A DNA stretch of 64,000 nt from Chromatiales bacterium (ex Bugula neritina AB1) (GTDB lineage Bacteria; Pseudomonadota; Gammaproteobacteria; Granulosicoccales; Granulosicoccaceae), in contig MDLA01000133.1 in assembly GCA_001730015.1 (NCBI GenBank), positions 1 through 64,000 of the forward strand, given 5' to 3'. Every line of letters begins with the position of its first letter. Positions within the stretch are counted from its first letter, which is position 1. The notes below the pieces were generated by a model that was not told the DNA's origin, ran no database searches, and saw nothing but the letters and a program-made list of their open reading frames with translations. Position numbers and translations under genes: made by a program. Positions 26,886-36,497 of this stretch are shown here, one piece after another.

Positions 26886-28943
26886 TTGGATCCGCAATCG
26901 TATTTTAACCGGGAGTTGAGCTTTCTCGCGTTTAATCGCCGGGTATTGTTGCTGGCTTTTGATGATGAAATCCCGTTGCTTGAGCGCCTGCGTTATCTGT
27001 GTATTTGCAGCAGTAACCTCGATGAGTTTTTTGAAGTGCGAGTGGCCGGTCTGCAACAGCAATTGCAGGGTCGATTTGCAGGCACGGGGCCGGATAAATT
27101 AACACCGGAAGAGCAGCTAAGCCGGATTTCTAAAAGTGCACGGTTTCAGGTCAGGCACCAGTACCGTCTGTTGAATAGAAGACTGCTTCCAGCGCTGAAG
27201 AAAAACGGAATTGAATTTCTGGCGCCCGGAGCCGGCTGGACTCCAGGGGTAATTGAATGGGCTACGCATTATTTTATAACTGAGTTATTGCCGGTGCTTA
27301 GCCCGCTGGGGCTGGACCGTGCCCACCCGTTTCCGCTGTTGATGAACAAAAGTCTCAATTTTATTGTCAAGCTCAGCGGAAAAGATGCCTTCGGGCGTGA
27401 CACCAGCCTGGCCGTTGTGCGAGCGCCGCGATCACTGCCGCGGATAATTCGCGTACCGTCTGAATTCGGCAATGGCGATAAATTCGTTTTTCTTTCAACC
27501 ATGATTGAAGAGAATATTGAGCGGTTGTTCCCCGGTTTGAAGGTGGAGGGTACGTATCAGTTTCGTGTTACGCGAAATAGTGATTTGTACCTTGAAGATG
27601 AGGATGCCGCTGATCTGCGCCTGGCTTTGCAGGATGAATTAAGCACGCGAAATTTTGGCGAGGCGGTTCGACTGGAAGTTGACAGTGAATGCCCTGATTC
27701 TATAGTGCAGTTTTTATTGCGTGAATTCCGGTTGCAGCCGCGTGATCTGTTTTCGTGTGATGGGCCAGTCAATTTGAGTCGGCTGCAAAGTCTTCCGGAA
27801 CGGGTCGATCGACCTGATCTTGAATTTCTGACATTTGTTTCCCACACACCAAAGAGCCTGGGCGCTAATCGGGATCTGTTTTCCCGAATCAGGCGTGCAG
27901 ATGTCATGCTGCATTACCCCTATGAATCAAGTTCGCCGGTTGTCAATTTGTTACGTAAGGCCGCTAGAGACAAACAGGTTCTTGCGATTAAGCAGACACT
28001 ATACCGTACGGGAACAGAGTCGGTTTATGTCGATGCTTTACTGGAGGCCGCAGCAAACGGGAAGGATGTCACGGTTGTGATTGAACTCAGAGCACGGTTT
28101 GACGAAGAGGCGAATATAGAGCTCGCACGGCGTTTACAACGGGAGGGTGTGCAGGTTGTATATGGTGTAGTGGGTATAAAAGCGCACGCAAAAATGACAC
28201 TGATTGTGCGGCGAGAACAGGATCGCCTGATCCGGTATGCCAATGTGGCAACGGGCAATTATCATACTCGCACAGCAAGAGTCTATACCGACATCAGTCT
28301 GCTCACAGCAGATGAAAATATAACTGTTGACGTACAGAACGTGTTCAACCAATTGTCAGGTCTGGGGAAGGTACCGAAGATGCAGTCGTGCTTGCATTCA
28401 CCGTTTAATCTGCACAAAAAACTCATGCACATGATTGAAGAGCAGACAGCGCTTGCCGCAGCTGGTAAGCCCTGCGGTATTAAAGCCCGGATGAATTCTC
28501 TCAGTGAGGCAAAGCTCGTTCGGGCATTGTATAGAGCTTCACAGGCGGGTGTTCAGGTGCAACTGCTTGTCAGGGGTATCTGCATACTGAAGCCGGGTAT
28601 CGAAGGCTTGTCTGAGAATATCAGTGTCTGCTCCGTGGTCGGGCGTTTTCTGGAACATTCACGGGTATTTGCGTTTGGGCCGGAGGGAAAAGAAAAGGTA
28701 TATATTTCCAGTGCCGACTGGATGCCGCGAAATATGTTCAATCGGGTTGAACTGGCTGTACCGGTTGTTGAGCCGAAACTGCGCTCGCGCGTTATTAGCG
28801 AGACGCTTAATCAGCATCTTGCGGATAACCGTTTTAGCTGGGAGCTATTGCCTACCGGGAGGTATCGACGAAAAAGAGCACAGGAGGAGCGTTTTTCGGT
28901 GCAGGAAAATCTACTTCAGGTACTAAACCTCGATAAAAAGTAA
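26886..28943 (+). CDS. ppk1: Polyphosphate kinase 1
   Basis: The 685-residue protein has the PPK1 start (YFNRELSFLAFNRRVL, SSNLDEFFEVRVAGL) and the catalytic phospholipase D-like blocks, including GIKAHAKMTLIVRR with the autophosphorylated His and the later NYHTRTARVYTD, SADWMPRN segments. It makes polyphosphate from ATP. The start must be the TTG at 26886, because an in-frame TAA lies 27 bases upstream and no ATG or GTG occurs between; the ribosome site is weak (GAGAG). It follows argS by 52 bases. Confidence 0.93.
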   Translation: MDPQSYFNRELSFLAFNRRVLLLAFDDEIPLLERLRYLCICSSNLDEFFEVRVAGLQQQLQGRFAGTGPDKLTPEEQLSRISKSARFQVRHQYRLLNRRLLPALKKNGIEFLAPGAGWTPGVIEWATHYFITELLPVLSPLGLDRAHPFPLLMNKSLNFIVKLSGKDAFGRDTSLAVVRAPRSLPRIIRVPSEFGNGDKFVFLSTMIEENIERLFPGLKVEGTYQFRVTRNSDLYLEDEDAADLRLALQDELSTRNFGEAVRLEVDSECPDSIVQFLLREFRLQPRDLFSCDGPVNLSRLQSLPERVDRPDLEFLTFVSHTPKSLGANRDLFSRIRRADVMLHYPYESSSPVVNLLRKAARDKQVLAIKQTLYRTGTESVYVDALLEAAANGKDVTVVIELRARFDEEANIELARRLQREGVQVVYGVVGIKAHAKMTLIVRREQDRLIRYANVATGNYHTRTARVYTDISLLTADENITVDVQNVFNQLSGLGKVPKMQSCLHSPFNLHKKLMHMIEEQTALAAAGKPCGIKARMNSLSEAKLVRALYRASQAGVQVQLLVRGICILKPGIEGLSENISVCSVVGRFLEHSRVFAFGPEGKEKVYISSADWMPRNMFNRVELAVPVVEPKLRSRVISETLNQHLADNRFSWELLPTGRYRRKRAQEERFSVQENLLQVLNLDKK

Positions 28944-29047
28944 CTGTCGTTTATATATTTGGGGTTTAGTGACACTCGAAGGTTTGAGGCTATGGGCTAT
29001 GGCACCGTTGTGCTTACGCAGGTGGTATGTCCTGGTGGCTGCTTTAA

Positions 29048-29188
29048 TTCACGGCAAGAGTTTTTACAGTGGAATTTCTTCTCGCGTCGAATACTTACTG
29101 ATATTTGCAAGAGAGAAAATTCTTTGTGGAATCAAAGATCAAGTGAGATTCCCAGGTGAGACTCTGTCAATCCCGTGAATAATGCGGG
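29048..29188 (+). repeat. Dispersed repeat R2, copy 1
   Basis: This stretch matches the reverse complement of 53001-53129 over about 140 bases, sharing TTCTTCTCGCGTC, CTTACTGATATTT, CAAGAGA and ATCAAGTGAGAT. It ends with CCCGTGAATAATGCGGG (29172-29188), whose reverse complement is the opposite end of copy 2. The left end is eroded. It carries no gene. Confidence 0.8.
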
Positions 29189-29448
29189 TTAACGGGTATA
29201 GGGTAACTGGGTCGTCGAGACACAAAAATAGCGGAAAACCCACGCTGGGCCGCTGTTTATAGAGACGCTTGAATCGCGCTTGCTGTTCTCCGTTGACATA
29301 ATTCCCGCACTGGAATCTGCGGAGCCCAAACATTTCGAACCTGCAAATGCAGATACAATCACCCAGGATGCCTGATGCGATTCACATTATCACTCTGGAT
29401 ACCGCGTCGGTTGTAGTGCGCTCGCGAGCGTTAGTTGTCTGGGGAGAA
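29189..29448. other. Non-coding region with a 12-base palindrome
   Basis: No gene is supported. A perfect palindrome CGCTCGCGAGCG lies at 29419-29430, just beyond the end of the HtrA-like gene. The rest holds nothing I recognise. Confidence 0.4.
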
Positions 29449-30426
29449 TCAGTGGATGCTGGCTGATTTCAGCCGGTCGCTACGATCTTCGGTAGAGATA
29501 ATTACGGTGTTTGTTACCAGATCGCGCTCAAAGGTAACTGAGATTTTCACGCCGGCATCACCAGCTGCCCAAACCGCCCTGAATAGCTCAGCAAGTGTGG
29601 TAACGTCCTGGCTATTTATCTGGAGAATTGTATCGCCACTTTGTATTCCAGCCTGGTCTGCGGGACCGCCTGCAGTCAGACCGGCAATCTGCAATGCGTC
29701 GGCGGACTCTAGTGCAAACCAGCCAACCCAGGGGCGTGCCGGTTCGTTGCGTCTGCCGTAGAGCATTAGATCGTTGAGGATGGGTGGCAGCAGATCGATC
29801 GGAATGACCATATTGGCGTGATTAACGGTGTTTTCCTGATCAACCATTTGCAGTATGAGAGAGCCTATCCCATAGAGCATGCCGTCCTCTCCAATTAACG
29901 CGGCGCCGCTCCAGTATGGGTGAGCCGGAGCGGTGAAAATGGCAGAGTCGAGCAGATACTCCCAGTAACCCGCGAATTCTTCAATGCCACCAATCTGGAC
30001 TTGTTGTGTGTGTGCTGGTCCACCGCAACCGGCCAGTAACAGCGACTGCCCTCGTATCAGATCAGCAGACTTACCGAGCATGACCGGAGGCAGCGTCAAT
30101 TTGCCGAGTGTCTGCACCAGCCCGAAACCGCTGGCCTGATCGTAGGCGACTACATGGCCTTGCAGAGTGACTCCCTTATGATCGACCAGCCAGACGCTGC
30201 TCGCTTCGGTGACGATATAGCCTATAGTGAGAATGAGCCCTTGATCATTGATAACAACGCCGTGTCCCTGGCGTTCAGTGCCAAGAAATTCAGCGGTCAT
30301 AGCGTCTTCAGGGATGCGGGTGCGAACTGAAACCACACTATCCAGCGTGGTTAATACCTGGGCGCTGTAGTCTGCCGGGTCGGGTGGATTGTCGGGCAGA
30401 ATTTGCGAAAGTTCTGAATCAGTCAT
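29449..30426 (-). CDS. HtrA/DegP-like trypsin-PDZ protein with degraded active site
   Basis: The 325-residue protein has a chymotrypsin-like region (about 20-215) and a C-terminal PDZ domain (about 235-310, with GGPADQAGIQSGDTILQIN). In HtrA proteases the catalytic His follows ILTN(H/N)HV; here the place reads ILTIGYIV with Tyr70. The catalytic Asp region (normally SDIALI) reads SGFGLV. Only a Ser (Ser173, in YWSGAAL) remains. It therefore looks like a pseudoprotease that may bind peptides without cutting. No signal peptide is visible, unlike DegP. The ATG at 30426 is the natural start. Confidence 0.75.
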   Translation of the reverse strand: MTDSELSQILPDNPPDPADYSAQVLTTLDSVVSVRTRIPEDAMTAEFLGTERQGHGVVINDQGLILTIGYIVTEASSVWLVDHKGVTLQGHVVAYDQASGFGLVQTLGKLTLPPVMLGKSADLIRGQSLLLAGCGGPAHTQQVQIGGIEEFAGYWEYLLDSAIFTAPAHPYWSGAALIGEDGMLYGIGSLILQMVDQENTVNHANMVIPIDLLPPILNDLMLYGRRNEPARPWVGWFALESADALQIAGLTAGGPADQAGIQSGDTILQINSQDVTTLAELFRAVWAAGDAGVKISVTFERDLVTNTVIISTEDRSDRLKSASIH

Positions 30427-30875
30427 TAAGCACTAACATAGCAGAACTGGGGCTTTTCGTGAGTAGGTTCGTGGCCTGTAACGTTTAATTTTTCGTTACT
30501 GTTTCTGGATGTGAGGAAACCTGGTCGACGAAGGTGAGTTGGTTTCTTTCCCTGCTGATTTTCCATAGCGGAAAGTTCAGGCACTCGGAAATGATTACTT
30601 TGCCATGAATGTTAGAGGCCTCTTGTTTTAACTGAATTCAGTGGAATTGGTGCGTTCGATTCCTGACGATTTCGTATGGAGTGGTGATTGATCTTAACCC
30701 TTTGATGCAATGGAATATCCAGCCAGTCTGACTAAAACTGCAACCCGAACTAATTGAGAAGTAAACCGATAGATGAGCAGAGCATGCAAATGCGATTCTC
30801 AAAAATATTGATTGCAAGCAATTTCATGGGGAATTGATGTGCTGAGCACGGATTACCCCTCGGTATGGGACAAGT
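30427..30875. other. Non-coding region
   Basis: About 450 AT-rich bases with no convincing gene, repeat or hairpin. It lies between two reverse-strand genes and likely contains the promoter of the HtrA-like gene. Confidence 0.4.
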
Positions 30876-31448
30876 TCACGCTACTGTTGCCTGATGATTA
30901 GTCGCCGCCAACTGCTCGTCAGTGAAGCGCGGTGTAATATGTTGTGGGCAATTCCAGTCGTATGCGACTACATCAATTAACCCGATTCGCTCAATTTTCG
31001 CCGGGTAGTCCGGTGAGGCGGCGTATGCTATTGCATCAGATGATGCCGTTCGAGCATCGGCAAAATGGAGGTGTCCGAGCAGTTTCAGTCGACGCCGATT
31101 CGGGTAATCCATAAGGATCAATGAGCAGCGATCGTTGATGGATATATTGCCGGCACTAATGAGCTGTGTATTACCGCGAAAATCGGCGTAGGCCAGTTGC
31201 GTGGGACTTAGTACTTTGAGAAACCCGGCAGGCCCCCCGCGATGCTGGACGTATGGCCAGCCAGTCTCGCTGACTGTCGAAATATAGAAGGAATCTCGGC
31301 GCTTGATAAATTCGGTTTCTCGCACGCTCAGTTGATCGTTCGGCCCAAACTGGCTCTGCAGACGCTCGTTCTGCGCTCGGGAATCGTACAGTTCCTGGGC
31401 TGATTTGACGCTGTCTGTAAAGGTGATCTCTGCAAATCGGTGTGGCAT
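30876..31448 (-). CDS. Pyridoxamine 5'-phosphate oxidase-like flavin-binding protein
   Basis: The 190-residue protein (ATG 31448, preceded by AAGGAT) has the split-barrel pattern of the PNPOx-like superfamily: RRDSFYISTVSETGWPYVQHRGGP, LAYADFRGNTQLISAGNI and DRCSLILMDYPNRRRLKLLG. Members bind FMN, F420 or haem and carry out redox reactions, often on small organic compounds. It lies 69 bases downstream of an alpha/beta hydrolase gene on the same strand, and both are divergent from a LysR regulator, which probably controls them. Substrate unknown. Confidence 0.82.
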   Translation of the reverse strand: MPHRFAEITFTDSVKSAQELYDSRAQNERLQSQFGPNDQLSVRETEFIKRRDSFYISTVSETGWPYVQHRGGPAGFLKVLSPTQLAYADFRGNTQLISAGNISINDRCSLILMDYPNRRRLKLLGHLHFADARTASSDAIAYAASPDYPAKIERIGLIDVVAYDWNCPQHITPRFTDEQLAATNHQATVA

Positions 31449-31516
31449 GATTGTATCCTTTTTGTGAAAGTCAGTGCACTGGCAGCCGCTTAAACGCGGC
31501 TGCGTAAGCACTGGTT

Positions 31517-32563
31517 TTAATTTGTAGCCATGTTTGATGTAGCTACGTTTCGACCAATAAAGTCAAGCATCAGTATTGCGATCTCTGTTCCGTGGGTTTC
31601 TAAAGCAAAGTGTCCTGTGTCTAATATATGGTACTCAAGATTTTTCAGATCGCGTTTGAAGGGCTGTGCACCTGCGGTCGGAAATATCTCGTCGTTCTTT
31701 CCCCAAACAATCAAGGTGGGCGGCTGATGGTCTCGAAGATACTGTTGCCAGGCAGGGTAGAGTGGTGGGTTTGAACCATAGCTATGAAACATCTGCAGTT
31801 GTATGTCCTGATTGCCTTCCCGGTCCAGCAGAGGCTGAACATGACCCCAGGTGTCCGGGCTCACCGATTCTATTTTTTTCACTCCATTCGTGTACTGCCA
31901 CTTGGTGGCGCCGATAGTTGTCAGGAATTGCAGTGCATCGGCGTTCGACATGGACGGTTGCCTGTAGGCAGTCTTAACTTGTTTCCAGAACTCATTGTCT
32001 AGACCTTCATTCACAGCATCCCGATTCTTCCAGTAGGCCTTGATTGGTTCCCAGAAGTTATTGTCGATCCCCTCATCATAGGCGTTTCCATTTTGCACTA
32101 TTAAACTCTGAATTCGATCAGGCTGTGCAGTTGCGAGTCGAAACCCAATGGGGGCGCCGTAATCCATCAAGTAGAGGCTGAATCGCTCTAGTCCAATCTT
32201 ATCGACCAATTTTCCAACCAGTCGTGCCACATTGTCGAACGAGTAGTCGAACTCATTGACAGTTGGCATCGAACTATATCCATAGCCGGGGTAATCAGGT
32301 GCAATTACGTGATATTGGCCTGATAGCTGAGGGATTAGATCCCGAAACATGTGCGAAGAGGTTGGAAAACCGTGCAGCAGCAAGATTGTGGGGTTATCGG
32401 GGTTTCCTGCTTCGCGATAGAAGATTTTGACATTTTCCACTATAGCTGTGCGATAGCTGGTAGCGGTAATCCCGGGTTCGGCGTGTACCGTTGATTGAAG
32501 GCCAGCAATTGATAGCAAATACAACAAGCATAATGCTGTTTGTCTGGTGATGAGCCTGCTCAT
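31517..32563 (-). CDS. Exported alpha/beta hydrolase, epoxide hydrolase/dehalogenase type
   Basis: The 348-residue protein has a signal peptide ([17 protein letters not shown]) and an alpha/beta fold with HGFPTSS (64-70, oxyanion hole), nucleophile Asp134 in LMDYGAPIG, and catalytic His in DTGHFALE. An Asp nucleophile points to epoxide hydrolase or haloalkane dehalogenase chemistry rather than esterase. Unusually, the cap contains two similar segments, [14 protein letters not shown] (163-176) and [14 protein letters not shown] (186-199), suggesting an internal duplication. It is divergent from the LysR gene. Confidence 0.82.
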   Translation of the reverse strand: MSRLITRQTALCLLYLLSIAGLQSTVHAEPGITATSYRTAIVENVKIFYREAGNPDNPTILLLHGFPTSSHMFRDLIPQLSGQYHVIAPDYPGYGYSSMPTVNEFDYSFDNVARLVGKLVDKIGLERFSLYLMDYGAPIGFRLATAQPDRIQSLIVQNGNAYDEGIDNNFWEPIKAYWKNRDAVNEGLDNEFWKQVKTAYRQPSMSNADALQFLTTIGATKWQYTNGVKKIESVSPDTWGHVQPLLDREGNQDIQLQMFHSYGSNPPLYPAWQQYLRDHQPPTLIVWGKNDEIFPTAGAQPFKRDLKNLEYHILDTGHFALETHGTEIAILMLDFIGRNVATSNMATN

Positions 32564-32726
32564 GGGTTGTGTCCTCGAAGTAAATTGGTTGAATTTCGGA
32601 TTTATAGGGCTAGTAAAGCCAGGTCATAAATACAAGACTTGTGGTCTGGGTGATTTTATAAGCAATAATTAAGGTCTGGACAAACGATGAATTCTCACGC
32701 AGGCTTAGAAAAAATAAGTTAAATTG
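32564..32726. promoter_or_regulatory. Divergent promoter region between hydrolase and LysR genes
   Basis: The 163 AT-rich bases between the divergent hydrolase (reverse) and LysR (forward) genes must carry both promoters. LysR regulators normally bind such a region at T-N11-A sites; I could not fix one with certainty. Confidence 0.5.
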
Positions 32727-33635
32727 ATGTCTCGAAAAAACTATCCTCTCAATGCGCTGCGTACGTTTGAAGTGTCAGCCCGCCACCTGAGCTTCGTGAA
32801 GGCGGCGGACGAGCTTTCGGTAACTCCCGCTGCAGTCAGTCATCAGATTAAAAAGTTGGAAGAATTTCTGGGCTTTCCGCTTTTTCGTCGGCGCACAAGG
32901 GGGTTGGTTCTGGTTGATTCTGGTCAGTTACTGTTAGCGGAGTTAAGTGACGTATTTCTTCGTCTCGACAAAGCAATGGAGCGGGTTATTGATAGTGACT
33001 CAAGTGGTACTCTCACAGTAAGCGTTGCCCCTACTTTCGCCGTCATGTGGTTTATTCCGAGATTGCAAAAGTTTTCGGCTCTTAATCCGGATATCGATGT
33101 GCGTACCTCAACGGGCTTAGGGTTAGTCGATTTTCAACGTGATGACTTTGATGCAGCCATTAGGTTAGGTAGCGGCAAATGGCCTGGTCTGGAAGCGCTC
33201 AAGCTTTTTGACGAATCCGTAACACCTATGTGCAGTCCACGTATGCTGAAAGGGCCCAATGCGCTTAGCTGCCCCGATGATCTGTGCAGGCATGTTCTAT
33301 TGCACAATCATTCGATGGACTATGATCCCGAAGCGCCGACCTGGGAAAAATGGCTGGATGCAGCCGGCGCGAGTAGTGTGGATGCAACGCGAGGTATGCA
33401 CTTCAGCTTACCGGATCACGGGCTGCAAGCTGCTATTGATGGTGCAGGTGTCGTTTTGGGCTGGCGATCGCTTGCTGCGGCAGATCTGGCGGCTGGACGA
33501 GTTGTTGCCCCGTTTGAACTAAATCTGCCACTCGGATCAGGCTTTTACCTTTGTTACCCGGAGGCCCATGCACTGAGATCGAATATTGTTGCTCTGCGTG
33601 AATGGATAATGAGTGAGGTTCGCGAAGCCGTGTGA
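32727..33635 (+). CDS. LysR-family transcriptional regulator (GcvA-like)
   Basis: The 302-residue protein has an N-terminal winged helix-turn-helix of the GcvA/AmpR subgroup (LNALRTFEVSARHLSFVKAA, then TPAAVSHQIKKLEEFLG) and a periplasmic-binding-like effector domain (about 90-300). Such regulators usually control the divergently transcribed genes, here the hydrolase and the PNPOx-like protein. I start at ATG 32727; a TTG three bases upstream is the alternative. No strong ribosome site is seen. The effector is unknown. Confidence 0.85.
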   Translation: MSRKNYPLNALRTFEVSARHLSFVKAADELSVTPAAVSHQIKKLEEFLGFPLFRRRTRGLVLVDSGQLLLAELSDVFLRLDKAMERVIDSDSSGTLTVSVAPTFAVMWFIPRLQKFSALNPDIDVRTSTGLGLVDFQRDDFDAAIRLGSGKWPGLEALKLFDESVTPMCSPRMLKGPNALSCPDDLCRHVLLHNHSMDYDPEAPTWEKWLDAAGASSVDATRGMHFSLPDHGLQAAIDGAGVVLGWRSLAAADLAAGRVVAPFELNLPLGSGFYLCYPEAHALRSNIVALREWIMSEVREAV

Positions 33636-33678
33636 CTCAGTCGTGCCCGAAATTCAATGTCATTGCTTGCCAGAGTAT

Positions 33679-34119
33679 TCAACCAGGGATGTTGATTTCT
33701 ATTGACCGATGTATGGGCTTGCCATTGCTTGTCAAGAATTTATGATCAGGCAGAACGTTCAGATAAACAGTGACTGTGTGCGATCCAGGTGACAGATTCT
33801 CCAGTATGCTATTTGGCGTATACACACTGGAATGTTTGGTGTCGTCCAGGTAAATATGGGCGTGACCGAATAAGGTTTCTCCGTCGGCAACAATGCAATT
33901 GCGACTGAATGTAAAATTGCTGGTTCGCATAGTTAGAAAAACGCGGTGATTGTTTACTACGGCATCAACGTGAAGGGATGGTGCATCCTCGAGAATCGGG
34001 TATTCTACAAAATGGTCATTAAATGTGTTGATCGAATTTGCATCCATTTGCATAAATACTATGAAAAGGGCAAATGTGCTGCCAACGGGTAAAAGTACAT
34101 GGAGCATCCATCGAATCAT
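33679..34119 (-). CDS. Membrane-anchored protein of unknown function (DUF4399-like)
   Basis: The 146-residue product has an N-terminal membrane helix or signal anchor (MLHVLLPVGSTFALFIVFM) and a beta-rich extracytoplasmic part containing HAHIYLDD and LSPGSHTVTVYLN. The HxHxY plus PGxHTxxV pattern recalls DUF4399 and related small periplasmic proteins, but the match is loose. It follows the DoxX-oxidoreductase fusion by 11 bases on the same strand and is probably co-transcribed with it. Confidence 0.55.
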   Translation of the reverse strand: MIRWMLHVLLPVGSTFALFIVFMQMDANSINTFNDHFVEYPILEDAPSLHVDAVVNNHRVFLTMRTSNFTFSRNCIVADGETLFGHAHIYLDDTKHSSVYTPNSILENLSPGSHTVTVYLNVLPDHKFLTSNGKPIHRSIEINIPG

Positions 34120-34130
34120 CTGGATTATCT

Positions 34131-36497
34131 CTAGGCAGCTTTTTTGTTTTCGGACAAATGTTCGGGGAATTGGGTTTTATCCATTGTACTTGTGTTTGAA
34201 TTGGTTGGCGTACCCGAACCAAGATCCGAAGTGCTATTGCCAAAAAACACGCTAAATAATTCATCGATTAGCAATCGAACTTTACATTCGAAAGTGGGCA
34301 GCAGACTGAGAAATCTCACACGATTAATTACTCTTGAAATTATTGCCGGCAGCTTTACCCCGCACCAGGATGTGATCGTTTTATGCCCCATATATAATTC
34401 GTATGTCTTGTGGCGACATTGCACGAATGAGGTGGTTGGTAGTCCTTGAGACCGCGCCCACGCATTTGTTGCTGCTTTTCTGCCTTGTGCAATCGTGTAA
34501 GAAGGTCTGTGTTCTGACATCATTGATCGTAATGATACAACCCACGTACCATTGTACAGTGGATCAGACAGGCTCAGGTCGTGCTCGATATCGGGTAGTT
34601 TCTCTCCTGCATGGCGTTGCAGAGAATCCAGGTTTGAATGATAGTTTAGATTTACCACGGTTGACACCTCAATAAGACCTGAACGTTTGAGGACGATGCC
34701 CGATCCATCAATTCGCTCTATGGAGTCTTTATTTACGACACCAATCTCGTGAGAATTAAAAAGCTCATTTCTTCTATTTAATAATTTCGAGTCGATATTT
34801 TCTATTTCTGACTCACTTTCGAATACTACTACCTTGGGGTTGTATAGCTGTGATATCTGTCGTTCGACCCTGAGCCGGTTGAGTAGCGATCTAATCTCCA
34901 TAGCCAGGGCCGATCCGTGTTGCCCACCACCGACGATAGCAAATCCTAGTTCGTCAGGTAGTAGTGGCGCCTCGTTGCTATTGCTGGATGCCTGATTGAG
35001 AATGTGTTGCTTTAATCGTAATGCGTCTGCAATGTTATCCAGATAAAATACGCAATTGGGCTTGCGATTGGGTGAAAGGGAGTGATTTGGCCCGGGTTCA
35101 ACAGCATAGATTAACTGATCGTAGTGATGTAGCTTTGTTTTGTGGTCCGGGCAGCAAAGAACAAGGCACTTCGCACGAAAATCAATCAATTCGGCCTCAG
35201 CTAGTATGACTTCAGTTTTTACTAGAGTTCTGACTAATGGACTTACGACTGAAGTGGGCTGGACAGTACCTGATACAACCTCTGGAAGCATTGACTTGAA
35301 CTGATAGTCAAGAGTGTTGCTCACGAGGGTTACCTTCACGTTGCTAGGCTCGGGTAGAATACTCTCTAGTCGACGCGCAGCGGAAATAGCCGCCAGGCCA
35401 TTTCCAAGTATTGTAATTCGGGTGCTTTTATCTGACGCAGGCTTGAAGCGCCAACGACCGCTGCCATTAAACAGAAATGAGACAGCCACGCCATAGTAGA
35501 GCAAGTGGGAGGTCAGATACTCAGCCTGAGTTAAGCATAGTGAGAAAAAAAGGAACGCTGCAATCAATATAAATGAAAGAAATCTCAAAACCACTCCAGC
35601 CACTATTAGCAGGCCGATAGATACCTCTGTGGCAGCCAGAATGAGTACAAATGTCTCCGGGGAAAACCCCATGGTGGGCAGTTGGTGAACGTCGATTATC
35701 GCCATTGCCAGATTCGGCTGAATAACCTTGAAATAAACCGCCAGGTATAGGAAGTTAGCCCCAACCAGTATGCGCAGTAGAAACTGAGCGCGCCCGAGGT
35801 TAATGGTGTGAGCTAACCGTTGATTCATTGTTTGAAGCGTAGTCGGTACCGGCATCGGAATATACAGAGCTCCAGAGCCCGCAAAGAAAAGATAGGCGCT
35901 AACCCCGATAAAACTTGGCGCATAGGCAATAGCGGGCACACCGAGATATACGAGTGCGAAAACCGCCAGTGATATAGTGCAAAGCGCAGCAAGTCGCGTA
36001 TAAATTCCTAGAACAATAGCAATACCAGTTGTTACCTCAAACCAGCGGAGCCACTGTGTTGAAGGTGGTAGTTGACTAATCACCAGGTCCGGTGCGAGCA
36101 ATGTCGGCTCAGTAAAAATGGTATTTCCGTAGCGAGGTTCCAGTGCTAATGCAGACGAGATCAGCACCCATCCGAGACAGAATCGTAAAATAACGGATGT
36201 ATACTTCCGTAATGAGCGCATTCGCGCCCGGAACATAGGGAATAGTTCTCGAGCGCCGTTAGCGTCTAAATGAAACAACGTTAAATTGACAGCGAGAGCT
36301 ATTGCCAGAATAGCAAAGCCAGATAGAGTAATCGATGTGTAGATGGAAGGTTTGGGCTTTCCGTTCCACTCAAGAACCTGATCAGGCGTGAGTACCCAGA
36401 GTTCATGAGCGCCGGCCTTGTTGGCGAGCACAACAAAAAAAATCAAGAGGAGCATGGAACACCGGCTATGTTGGTGACGGCCGTTGTGTCGGTTCAC
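34131..36497 (-). CDS. DoxX-like membrane domain fused to NDH-2-like flavoprotein
   Basis: The 788-residue protein begins with a signal or first helix and a membrane half (about 55-345) with several helices typical of DoxX/quinol oxidase-subunit-like proteins (FCLGWVLISSAL, RILVGANFLYLAVYFKV). It then carries a two-Rossmann oxidoreductase domain (361-740) with ILGNGLAAISAARRLE (FAD) and IVGGGQHGSALAMEI (519-533, NAD(P)H). Type II NADH dehydrogenase segments such as HYDQLIYAVEPG are visible. It could be a single-chain quinone-linked NADH oxidase. The FAD motif reads GNGLAA, slightly off GxGxxG. The GTG start at 36497 is uncertain; ATG 36455 is the alternative. A Ser/Thr-rich C-terminal tail is added. 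Confidence 0.65.
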   Translation of the reverse strand: MNRHNGRHQHSRCSMLLLIFFVVLANKAGAHELWVLTPDQVLEWNGKPKPSIYTSITLSGFAILAIALAVNLTLFHLDANGARELFPMFRARMRSLRKYTSVILRFCLGWVLISSALALEPRYGNTIFTEPTLLAPDLVISQLPPSTQWLRWFEVTTGIAIVLGIYTRLAALCTISLAVFALVYLGVPAIAYAPSFIGVSAYLFFAGSGALYIPMPVPTTLQTMNQRLAHTINLGRAQFLLRILVGANFLYLAVYFKVIQPNLAMAIIDVHQLPTMGFSPETFVLILAATEVSIGLLIVAGVVLRFLSFILIAAFLFFSLCLTQAEYLTSHLLYYGVAVSFLFNGSGRWRFKPASDKSTRITILGNGLAAISAARRLESILPEPSNVKVTLVSNTLDYQFKSMLPEVVSGTVQPTSVVSPLVRTLVKTEVILAEAELIDFRAKCLVLCCPDHKTKLHHYDQLIYAVEPGPNHSLSPNRKPNCVFYLDNIADALRLKQHILNQASSNSNEAPLLPDELGFAIVGGGQHGSALAMEIRSLLNRLRVERQISQLYNPKVVVFESESEIENIDSKLLNRRNELFNSHEIGVVNKDSIERIDGSGIVLKRSGLIEVSTVVNLNYHSNLDSLQRHAGEKLPDIEHDLSLSDPLYNGTWVVSLRSMMSEHRPSYTIAQGRKAATNAWARSQGLPTTSFVQCRHKTYELYMGHKTITSWCGVKLPAIISRVINRVRFLSLLPTFECKVRLLIDELFSVFFGNSTSDLGSGTPTNSNTSTMDKTQFPEHLSENKKAA

